A stretch of DNA of 64,000 nucleotides from Maritimibacter sp. (lineage in GTDB: Bacteria > Pseudomonadota > Alphaproteobacteria > Rhodobacterales > Rhodobacteraceae), in NCBI GenBank assembly GCA_002701395.1, contig NZVC01000057.1, forward strand, positions 62,001-126,000, written 5' to 3'. The notes below the pieces were generated by a model, which was not told the origin of the DNA, did not search any database, and saw only the letters and a program-made list of their open reading frames with translations. The position numbers and the translations under genes are program-made. Within the stretch, counting starts at the first letter, position 1. Every line of letters starts with the position of its first letter. Positions 54,943 to 62,518 of this stretch are shown one piece after another.

Positions 54943-56148
54943 CGCCTGCCGCGCCCGGTTCACCGCGAACCAGACGATGACGGACGTGACGATCAGATAG
55001 GCCGCGATGCCCCACATCTGTGCCGGGAACGGGATGCCAAGGTCGATCAGCCAACCGGTCAGACCCGGCCCGATGGCAGAGCCCAACACCATGATCGCCG
55101 TTACCGCCGACTTGATCGCCCCAATGTGGCGCGAGCCGTAGAATTCGGCGCTGAAGCCCGTGACGATGGGGTTCTGCGAGCCCTGCATGATGCCGAACAG
55201 GATCAACGGCGCGATCATCCAGATCGGCTCGGCCACCAGTGGCGTCAGCACAAAGCATCCGGCCAGCGGCAGTTGGTAGAACGGCAGCAGCCGCCCTGCC
55301 CCGACCCGATCCATCAGCCAGCCCGTCCCGAACAGCGAGACGATGGCGGTGACGGTATAGAACGGAAACATCGCGACCAGTTCGACGTGGGCCCAGCCCT
55401 TTACCTCGGCAAGGTGGACCTGCTGGAAGAAAAACGCCGTCCCAAAGGCCGGTGGTCCAAGAAGCGCAGGCACCAGAAGCCAGAACAACGGATGGCGCAG
55501 CGCCTCGGCCCGGGTCCAGTAACGGCCACCCATGCCCGGTGAAGGATCCTCGGCCGCGATGGACTGTGGCGTGCGTTCCAGTTTCAGAAGGTGGCGGATC
55601 AGCGGGATCGCGGCCAGTGGCAGCAATGCCGCGACGACCCACAGCCAGCGCCAGTCGATCACACCCATTAGCGCAACGAAGGTGACGGGCAGGATCGCCT
55701 CGCCCACGGAAAAGCCCAGCGCCGCCAACGCCACCGCCCGGCCCCGCGTGGCGACGAACCAGCGCGCCATCGCGACATAGGCGATGTGCGACATCATCCC
55801 CTGTCCAAGGAATCGCAGCAGGAAGATGGTCAGCGCCAGCGTCGCGACGACCGGTGATAATGCCATCGCCAGACACGCCAGCACCAAAAGTCCCAGCATC
55901 CACGGCCCCAGCGCCCGCACCCGGAACCTGTCGGTCAGCGTGCCCGCCCATAGCATGACCCCGGCGCTTGCCATCGTGGACACCGCATAGATTGCACCCC
56001 ACGCCCCGTGGCTTAGCCCATAGTCCGCGCGGATTTCTCCCGCGAAGATCGAGATGAAAAAGGTCTGACCGAAGCTAGAGCAGAACGTCAGGATGGCGCC
56101 CGCGGACAGGAACGGCGCGTTCTGACGCAAGAATGAAAGCAATCCCAT
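54925..56148 (-). CDS. MFS transporter
   Basis: A 407-residue protein with about 12 hydrophobic helices, and the conserved inter-helix 2-3 loop GTLTDRFRVRALGP. The family covers many substrates, and no specific marker is visible. The long central loop (residues ~190-220, ERTPQSIAAEDPSPGMGGRY) joins the two six-helix halves. The C-terminus is encoded antisense to the end of the Smr gene. Confidence 0.86.
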   Translation of the reverse strand: MGLLSFLRQNAPFLSAGAILTFCSSFGQTFFISIFAGEIRADYGLSHGAWGAIYAVSTMASAGVMLWAGTLTDRFRVRALGPWMLGLLVLACLAMALSPVVATLALTIFLLRFLGQGMMSHIAYVAMARWFVATRGRAVALAALGFSVGEAILPVTFVALMGVIDWRWLWVVAALLPLAAIPLIRHLLKLERTPQSIAAEDPSPGMGGRYWTRAEALRHPLFWLLVPALLGPPAFGTAFFFQQVHLAEVKGWAHVELVAMFPFYTVTAIVSLFGTGWLMDRVGAGRLLPFYQLPLAGCFVLTPLVAEPIWMIAPLILFGIMQGSQNPIVTGFSAEFYGSRHIGAIKSAVTAIMVLGSAIGPGLTGWLIDLGIPFPAQMWGIAAYLIVTSVIVWFAVNRARQALPAAA

Positions 56149-56191
56149 GCCGCATTGGTCTCAGCCGGTGCGGCAAAAGGGAAGATGCAAA

Positions 56192-57286
56192 CTACTCGAC
56201 CAGTTCGGTGACCGGGGACAGGATGATCTCTGTCGCGTTGCGAACGGTCAGGATCGTGCCCGGCAACAGCCCCGTTCGACCGCTGCTGTCGCCCGAGAAC
56301 GCCTGTTCGAAATCCGACACCCGCGAGAACAGGTCGATCAGCAGCGGCGAGGTGGCGGCCGTGAAATGCCCGCTGCCCTTGGAAAAGCTGGTGACGTCGA
56401 TCAGCGTCACATCCAGATCCGACACCGCGTTCGCATCCGCTGTTCCCAGCCTGTTTTCCTGCCCCGTCAGCCGAGCGGACAGGTTCAGGGCCCGGTCGCG
56501 TTTCGACACGAAGATCCCGAACGGCTGCGGCAGAGTCTGAAGCCGGCGGGCTTGCGACCGGAACACGTCGACGTCGATATCAGGAGACATCAGGACAACG
56601 CCGGAAATATCCCGCGCCACCGAACCCGGCCGGGCGATGTCGCGCTGGCGCAGGGTCTCCATCACCAGTTGCGAGCCCATCGAATGCGCGACGATCACCA
56701 CGGTCTGCGCGCCGGCCTGCCGAACCTCGGTGATCAGGCGGTCCAGCCCGTCGCGGGCGAACAATGCGCTGTCCCGATCATAGGCATAGCCGAACAGCTT
56801 GCCTGCGCTGGGCCACGAATAATGAACCGGAACGGCGGTGATGCCGAAATCGGCGGACAGCTGCGCCAGACGCAGGACACCTTCGTCGAAGGTGTTGTTG
56901 AACCCGTGGACGTAAATGATCGCCTCGCGCGTGCCGCCGGGCACCGCCGCCAGCGCCGCGCCAAGATCGGACCGGAACGCACCGGCGCTGTCATACACGC
57001 GGCGGCCCTTGGCAAGGTACTGGGTTTCGGGATCGATCTCGTCGGTGGCGAAAGGAACATCGCCCAGTTGCCGCTTGGGCGGCACGGTGATGTCGAAGCG
57101 CAGATAATAGGGGTCTTCCGAACGCGCGCCCTTGAAGCGGCCAGCGTCCACCGCGCGGGTCGTGGCGACGAACAGAGACCGCGACGGAAGCTCTGCCACG
57201 CCAGGGGCAGAAGTGAACACGATCTGCGCCCGCGGCGCGCAGCCGGCGGCAAGAAGGAAAATGATCAGAACCGCGAACCGCCGCAT
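56192..57286 (-). CDS. Alpha/beta hydrolase lipoprotein (DUF900 esterase)
   Basis: A 364-residue lipoprotein with lipobox LAAGC (Cys16). The hydrolase fold has HGFNNTF near the oxyanion strand and the nucleophile elbow VAHSMGSQL. The DUF900 family has unknown natural substrates. The N-terminal segment FVATTRAVD... PYYLRFDITVPPKR is family-typical. It lies between the MFS gene and hslU on the same strand, and a GC-rich hairpin (57344) separates it from hslU. Confidence 0.87.
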   Translation of the reverse strand: MRRFAVLIIFLLAAGCAPRAQIVFTSAPGVAELPSRSLFVATTRAVDAGRFKGARSEDPYYLRFDITVPPKRQLGDVPFATDEIDPETQYLAKGRRVYDSAGAFRSDLGAALAAVPGGTREAIIYVHGFNNTFDEGVLRLAQLSADFGITAVPVHYSWPSAGKLFGYAYDRDSALFARDGLDRLITEVRQAGAQTVVIVAHSMGSQLVMETLRQRDIARPGSVARDISGVVLMSPDIDVDVFRSQARRLQTLPQPFGIFVSKRDRALNLSARLTGQENRLGTADANAVSDLDVTLIDVTSFSKGSGHFTAATSPLLIDLFSRVSDFEQAFSGDSSGRTGLLPGTILTVRNATEIILSPVTELVE

Positions 57287-57343
57287 GGCCGGGACTCCAC
57301 CAAGGGTCTTGTCCCTCTTACCGCGCGACGGTCCCGTTGCACA

Positions 57344-57379
57344 GTCCGCGGCCGCACGCGGCCTTATCGGGCCGCGGAC
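57344..57379 (-). terminator. GC-rich hairpin downstream of hslU
   Basis: GTCCGCGGCC (57344-57353) pairs perfectly with GGCCGCGGAC (57370-57379) across a 16-nt loop. It starts 9 nt beyond the hslU stop. No T-run follows, so it may act with Rho or as an mRNA end-protecting structure. Confidence 0.5.
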
Positions 57380-57388
57380 CCTTGCCGA

Positions 57389-58696
57389 TCACAGCACGTA
57401 GCGGCTCATGTCGACAGACCGGGTCAGTTCGCCAAGGTTCTTATCGACGAAGGCGGCATCCACGGTCACGGTGTCGCCGGTGCGGTCGGGCGCGGTGAAG
57501 GACAGTTCCTCGAACACGCGTTCCATCACGGTATAGAGACGCCGCGCGCCGATATTCTCGACCGACTGGTTCACGTCCGCCGCGATCTTCGCAAGCGCCG
57601 CGATACCGTCCTCGGTGAAGCTGACCGTCACCTCTTCGGTGCCCATCAGCGCGGTGTACTGGCGGGTCAGCGCATTGTCGGTTTCGGTCAGGATGCGCAC
57701 GAAGTCCTCTTCGGTCAGCGCCCGCAGTTCCACCCGGATCGGCAGACGGCCCTGAAGTTCCGGCAGCAGGTCCGACGGCTTGGCGATGTGGAAGGCGCCC
57801 GACGCGATGAACAGGATATGGTCCGTTCTCACCGGGCCGTGCTTGGTCGACACGGTCGTCCCTTCGATCAACGGCAGCAGGTCGCGCTGCACGCCCTCGC
57901 GGCTGACGTCGCCGCCCCGGGCTTCCTGCCGGGCGCAAACCTTGTCGATCTCGTCAAGGAATACGATGCCGTTCTGCTCTACCGCTTCCAGCGCGGCCTG
58001 CTTCACGGCCTCGTCGTCCAGCAGCTTGTCGGCCTCTTCGCCGATCAGGATCTCATAGCTTTCGGCCACGGTCAGCTTCTTGCGGACGGTGCGCCCGCCA
58101 AAGGCTTTGCCGAAGATGTCGCCGATGTTCATCCCGCCCATGTTCATGCCCGGCTGTCCCGGGATCTCGAACTGGCCCATCGGGTTCGAGGTGTCGGCGA
58201 TGTCCAGCTCGATCACCGTGTCGTCCAGTTCGCCACGCTTCAGCTTGCCGCGGAACATCTCGCGCGTCTGCTCGCGAGCGTTCTCACCGGCGATTGCTTC
58301 GATCACGCGATCCTCGGCCTGCTGGTGGGCGGCGGCTTTCACGTCCTCGCGCATGTAGTCGCGGACCTGAACCATCGCGGTGTCCATCAGGTCGCGGATG
58401 ATCTGTTCCACGTCCCGGCCGACATACCCGACCTCGGTGAACTTGGTCGCCTCGACCTTGATGAACGGCGCGCGGGCCAGCTTCGCCAGCCGGCGGCTGA
58501 TCTCGGTCTTGCCGACGCCGGTGGGGCCGATCATCAGGATATTCTTCGGATAGACCTCGTCCCGCAGCTCGTCCGACAGCTGCTTGCGCCGCCAGCGGTT
58601 GCGCAGCGCCACGGCCACGGCGCGCTTGGCGTCCTTCTGGCCGATGATGAAGCGGTCGAGCTCGCTGACGATCTCGCGGGGGGTCAGGTCGGTCAT
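57389..58696 (-). CDS. hslU: HslU, ATPase subunit of the HslVU protease
   Basis: A 435-residue AAA+ unfoldase. Walker A is GPTGVGKTE, the pore motif is GYVGRDVE, and Walker B is [11 protein letters not shown]. The C-terminal MSRYVL tail docks into HslV. The I-domain spans ~110-240. In most bacteria hslV lies directly upstream; here 2.8 kb separates them, occupied by an oppositely oriented 824-codon gene. Confidence 0.97.
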   Translation of the reverse strand: MTDLTPREIVSELDRFIIGQKDAKRAVAVALRNRWRRKQLSDELRDEVYPKNILMIGPTGVGKTEISRRLAKLARAPFIKVEATKFTEVGYVGRDVEQIIRDLMDTAMVQVRDYMREDVKAAAHQQAEDRVIEAIAGENAREQTREMFRGKLKRGELDDTVIELDIADTSNPMGQFEIPGQPGMNMGGMNIGDIFGKAFGGRTVRKKLTVAESYEILIGEEADKLLDDEAVKQAALEAVEQNGIVFLDEIDKVCARQEARGGDVSREGVQRDLLPLIEGTTVSTKHGPVRTDHILFIASGAFHIAKPSDLLPELQGRLPIRVELRALTEEDFVRILTETDNALTRQYTALMGTEEVTVSFTEDGIAALAKIAADVNQSVENIGARRLYTVMERVFEELSFTAPDRTGDTVTVDAAFVDKNLGELTRSVDMSRYVL

Positions 58697-58885
58697 GCTG
58701 TGTCCTTTTTCCGTCTTCGGGCATCTAGGTCATGCCGGGCGGCAATCCAAGGGGCGGCGGTGCCGCGAGGATACGCGCTGGCGGGTCACAGGCGGAAAAA
58801 CCCTGGTCATATGCCAGTTTGCATGGAACCTGCCCGCGCCCCGGCTGCTTGACCCTTGGACACGCGGGTTCTGCAGGAGACGACG

Positions 58886-61360
58886 ATGGGCGAGCCGACG
58901 ACGAAACCCCTGGTGCTGATGACCGGGGCGGGGGGCAATATCGGCAAGCGGCTGTGCCGCGCGTTGGAACAGGATTACCGCATCGTCGGCTTCGACCGGA
59001 AATACGACGGCGACGAAGTCTGCGAGATCATCGAGGCCGACCTGACCGACGACAGTTCGATGGCGCTTGCGGTGCAGAAGCTGCGCAAGGAACACGGCGA
59101 CCGCATCGCCTCGGTGATCCACCTTGCGGCCTATTTCGATTTCTCGGGCAAGGACCGCCCGCTGTACGAGGAGGTGAACGTCCAAGGGTCGCGCCGCCTT
59201 CTGGAGCACCTTACGGATTTTCACGTTGAACAACTGGTCTATTCCGGCACCATGCTGGTCCACCGGGCGGGCACGCCGGGCGAAACCATCACCGAGGACG
59301 CGCCGATCGAACCCGGCTGGGCCTATCCGCAATCCAAGGCGCGCGCGGAAACCGCGATCCGCAAGGCCGCCGGTGACGAAACCAAGCTGACCTTCCTGCA
59401 TCTTGCCGGGCTGTACGACGAGGAAACCGCCGTCCCGACCCTGTCGCACCAGATCGCGCGGGTCTACGAACGCGGGCTGAAATCCCGGTTCTACGCGGGC
59501 GACCCCAACGCCGGGCAGGCGTTCATCCACATCGAGGACATGACCGACGCCATCAAACGCGCGGTCGACCGGCGCGGCAACCTTGCCCCGGACGAAACGA
59601 TCCTTGTCGGCGAGCCACACGCGATGTCCTACAACGCGCTGCAGCACCGGCTGGGCAACCTGATCCACGGCGAGCGCAAGTGGTACACGCTGAACATGCC
59701 CAAGCCCTTCGCCAAGACCGCCGCGTGGGTCGAAACGGAAAGCGAACCGCTGGTGCCCGATGCGCTGGACGAGGGCGAAAAGCCCTTTATCAGACCCTTC
59801 ATGATCGATTTGTCCAGCGATCACTATGCGCTCGACATCGCGAAGGCGCAGACCCTTCTGGGCTGGACCCCGAAGCACCGGATCGAGGACAATCTCGAAG
59901 GCCTGGTCGCCAAACTGAAGGCCGATCCGCTGGCGTGGTTCCACGACAACGGCATTACCCCGCCAGTCTGGATGCGATCGGCAGAGGCGCGGGGCTGCGA
60001 CCCCGAAGACATCCGCAAGACCCACGAGGACGACTATCGCGCCCGCCACCGTGCCGGGCTGTGGGCGCCGTGGGCGAACATGGGGCTTGGCGTGTGGATG
60101 CTGTTCTCGCCGCCGCTGCTTGGCTACGACTCGCTGGGGATGACGATCAGCGACGTGCTGTCGGGCGTCGCGCTGCTGGCTGCTGCGTTCCTGTCGCTTT
60201 CGTGGCGGATGAACATGGCGCGCTGGGCCTGCGCGGTGATCGGCATCTGGATCCTGTTCGCGCCGCTGGTATTTTGGACCGAAAGCGGCGCGGCCTACCT
60301 GAACTCGACGCTCGTGGGGATGCTGGTGACCGCCTTCGCCCTTGCCGTCGGGCCACCGCCCGGCGTGTCACCGATGGCGGCGCAGACCGGGCCGACGATC
60401 CCGAAGGGCTGGGATTACTCGCCGTCCGACTGGTTCCAGCGGCTGCCGGTCATCCTGCTGGCGGTCGTCGGCCTGATCGCGTCGCGCTACATGACGGCCT
60501 ATCAGCTTGGCGCCATCGACGCCGTGTGGGATCCGTTCTTCAGCGGCACCGTCCCGGGCAAGAACGGCACCGAGGACATCATCACCTCTCCCGTGTCCGA
60601 AGCGTGGCCGATCCCCGACGCCGGCCTTGGTGCCCTGACCTACGCGCTGGAAATCGTGGTGGGCGTGATCGGCTCGTCCCGGCGCTGGCGCACGATGCCG
60701 TGGCTGGTGGTGCTGTTCGGCATCATGATCATCCCGCTGGGCGCGGTGTCGATCTTCTTCATCATCATCCAGCCGATCCTGATCGGCACCTACTGCACGA
60801 TCTGCCTGATCGCGGCGGCGGCGATGCTGTTCCAGATCCCGTATTCCATCGACGAAGTCATCGCGACCTACCAGTTCCTGAAACGCCGCCACAAGGCGGG
60901 CCAGCCGTGGATGAAAGTGTTCTTCACGGGCGACACGGACGAAGGCCCGGACGAAAAGATCGTGGACGATTTCGAACGCGGCCCGGGCGCCATCATGGCC
61001 GAGATGGTCGTCGGCGGCATGACCTATCCGTGGAGCCTTTGGGCCTCGATGGCGCTGGGCGTGGTCCTGATGCTGTCGCCCATCGTGATCACGTGGGACA
61101 ACGGCATGGCGGGCGTGAACCACGTCGTCGGCGCTCTGGTGCTGACCTTCACGGTCACGGCGCTGGCGATCGCGGCCCGCGCGGTGCGGTTCATGAATGC
61201 GCTCTTGGGCGTGGTGCTGATGTTCGCCCCGTTCATGACCGGCGCCAGCCTGTGGCTGATGGGCTTCAGCTTCCTGATGGGCGCGGCACTGATCGCCTTG
61301 TCGATCCCCAAGGGCGACGTGGATCAGAACTACGACGACTGGAACCGCCTCATCGTCTGA
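58886..61360 (+). CDS. SDR/NAD-epimerase - SPW repeat - VKOR-like multidomain membrane protein
   Basis: An 824-residue fusion. Residues ~8-350 form an extended SDR (NAD-epimerase type), with nucleotide loop TGAGGNIG (13-20), Ser120 and catalytic YPQSK (147-151). A pair of SPW-repeat helices follows (W/P motifs at ~393-413 and 447-463). Next comes a VKOR-like four-helix region (~518-665) whose redox motif is Cys637-Thr-Ile-Cys640, but the upstream loop Cys pair of classic VKOR is absent. A second SPW pair (714-735, 769-786) ends the protein. AGGAGA lies 6 nt before the ATG. It separates hslV from hslU, on the opposite strand. Function unknown; a membrane quinone-linked dehydrogenase or redox sensor is possible. 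Confidence 0.85.
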   Translation: MGEPTTKPLVLMTGAGGNIGKRLCRALEQDYRIVGFDRKYDGDEVCEIIEADLTDDSSMALAVQKLRKEHGDRIASVIHLAAYFDFSGKDRPLYEEVNVQGSRRLLEHLTDFHVEQLVYSGTMLVHRAGTPGETITEDAPIEPGWAYPQSKARAETAIRKAAGDETKLTFLHLAGLYDEETAVPTLSHQIARVYERGLKSRFYAGDPNAGQAFIHIEDMTDAIKRAVDRRGNLAPDETILVGEPHAMSYNALQHRLGNLIHGERKWYTLNMPKPFAKTAAWVETESEPLVPDALDEGEKPFIRPFMIDLSSDHYALDIAKAQTLLGWTPKHRIEDNLEGLVAKLKADPLAWFHDNGITPPVWMRSAEARGCDPEDIRKTHEDDYRARHRAGLWAPWANMGLGVWMLFSPPLLGYDSLGMTISDVLSGVALLAAAFLSLSWRMNMARWACAVIGIWILFAPLVFWTESGAAYLNSTLVGMLVTAFALAVGPPPGVSPMAAQTGPTIPKGWDYSPSDWFQRLPVILLAVVGLIASRYMTAYQLGAIDAVWDPFFSGTVPGKNGTEDIITSPVSEAWPIPDAGLGALTYALEIVVGVIGSSRRWRTMPWLVVLFGIMIIPLGAVSIFFIIIQPILIGTYCTICLIAAAAMLFQIPYSIDEVIATYQFLKRRHKAGQPWMKVFFTGDTDEGPDEKIVDDFERGPGAIMAEMVVGGMTYPWSLWASMALGVVLMLSPIVITWDNGMAGVNHVVGALVLTFTVTALAIAARAVRFMNALLGVVLMFAPFMTGASLWLMGFSFLMGAALIALSIPKGDVDQNYDDWNRLIV

Positions 61361-61380
61361 GCCAGCGAAAGAAAAAGAAA

Positions 61381-61420
61381 CAGGGCGGCCCGAACCGGAA
61401 CCGCCCTGTCTTCTTCTCTT
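61381..61420 (+). terminator. Rho-independent terminator after the SDR/SPW/VKOR gene
   Basis: CAGGGCGG (61381-61388) pairs with CCGCCCTG (61401-61408), and the strand continues TCTTCTTCTCTTT. It directly precedes copy 3 of the double-hairpin repeat. Confidence 0.85.
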
Positions 61421-61423
61421 TCG

Positions 61424-61468
61424 AAATACCTCGGGGGAGTCTCCGAAGGAGACAGGGGCAGTGCCCCC
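61424..61468. repeat. Dispersed double-hairpin element, copy 3
   Basis: Begins AAATACCTCGGGGG, then hairpin A (GTCTCC-GAA-GGAGAC) and hairpin B (GGGGC-AGT-GCCCC). It is the most diverged copy, but both stems stay paired. The last C is also the final base of the hslV stop codon (TAG, read leftward). Confidence 0.8.
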
Positions 61469-62025
61469 TACTTCCGGATCGTCTCGACCGTCAGGTTGCC
61501 GTTGGTGAACACGCAGATGTCCGACGCGATCGCCATCGACTTCCGCGCGACCTCTTCCGCCGACAGGTCGGTTTCCATCAGCGCCCGCCCGGCGGCGAGC
61601 GCATAGTTGCCGCCCGACCCGATGGCGGTCACGTCATGTTCGGGTTCCAGCACGTCGCCCGCACCGGTGATGACGTACAGCTCTGCGCCGTCCGACACGA
61701 TCAGCATCGCTTCCAGCTTTTGCAGGTACTTGTCGGTGCGCCAGTCCTTCGCCAGTTCGACCGCGGCGCGCTGCAATTGGCCGGGCGTCGCTTCCAGCTT
61801 GGCCTCCAGCCGTTCCAGCAGCGCGAAGGCGTCCGCCGTCGATCCCGCGAAGCCGGCCACGATGTCATACCCGCCGGGCGACAGCCGCCGTACCTTGCGG
61901 GCGGTGCCCTTGATCACGGTATTGCCAAGGCTCACCTGCCCGTCGCCCGCGATAACCACCTCGCCGCCTTTCTTGACGCCGATGATGGTTGTGCCGTGCC
62001 AGCCCGGAAACTCGTTCTCCGCCAT
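61468..62025 (-). CDS. hslV: HslV, peptidase subunit of the HslVU protease
   Basis: A 185-residue threonine peptidase. The catalytic Thr12 follows an 11-residue leader (ends PGWHG), as in other alphaproteobacteria, so the leader must be removed; E. coli HslV only loses Met. The [12 protein letters not shown] stretch and [15 protein letters not shown] are diagnostic. The start is the ATG at 62025, with AAGGAGG 6 nt upstream. It is on the same strand as hslU but 2.8 kb before it. Confidence 0.96.
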   Translation of the reverse strand: MAENEFPGWHGTTIIGVKKGGEVVIAGDGQVSLGNTVIKGTARKVRRLSPGGYDIVAGFAGSTADAFALLERLEAKLEATPGQLQRAAVELAKDWRTDKYLQKLEAMLIVSDGAELYVITGAGDVLEPEHDVTAIGSGGNYALAAGRALMETDLSAEEVARKSMAIASDICVFTNGNLTVETIRK

Positions 62026-62093
62026 GAAGGCCTCCTTCTTCGTTGGCCCTGATATGGAACCCGTCCGCACGATGGGCAACCCCGCCAAAGCAA

Positions 62094-62113
62094 AGGGCGC
62101 CCGAAGGCGCCCT
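62094..62113 (-). terminator. Terminator of trxA
   Basis: AGGGCGCC-CGAA-GGCGCCCT, a perfect 8-bp stem with a tetraloop. Read leftward, it is followed by TTTGCTTTG. It lies between trxA and hslV, so the two are separately transcribed. Confidence 0.75.
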
Positions 62114-62136
62114 CGCGTTTCGTCGGATCAAGCCGA

Positions 62137-62457
62137 TCAGACGGCGTCGTCGATCCAGCCTTTCAGCGCGGCCTTCGGCGCGGCGCCGGTCTTGTTCGAC
62201 ACGACCTGACCGTCCTTGAACAGGAACAGCGCGGGGATGCCGCGAACGCCCAGTTGGGCGGGCATCGACGGGTTCTCGTCGACGTTCACCTTGGCGATCT
62301 TGATCTTGCCGGCATACTCGTCCGACAGCTCTTCAAGCGCCGGGCCGATCTGCTTGCAGGGGCCGCACCACTCGGCCCAGAAATCCACCACGACGGGGAC
62401 GTCGGAGTTGACGACTTCGGTTTCGAAAGTGTCGTCGGTGACAGCTACGGTGGCCAT
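62137..62457 (-). CDS. trxA: Thioredoxin
   Basis: A 106-residue thioredoxin with active site WCGPCK and cis-Pro motif GIPALF. It reduces protein disulfides in the cytosol. It follows addA on the same strand, 61 nt away, a neighbourhood I have seen in other Rhodobacteraceae. Confidence 0.97.
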   Translation of the reverse strand: MATVAVTDDTFETEVVNSDVPVVVDFWAEWCGPCKQIGPALEELSDEYAGKIKIAKVNVDENPSMPAQLGVRGIPALFLFKDGQVVSNKTGAAPKAALKGWIDDAV

Positions 62458-62518
62458 GAGTATGTCTCCTTGGCATCAATTCGGTCGAACGGGAACGTAA
62501 GTAGCGCGCTGCGAAGGG

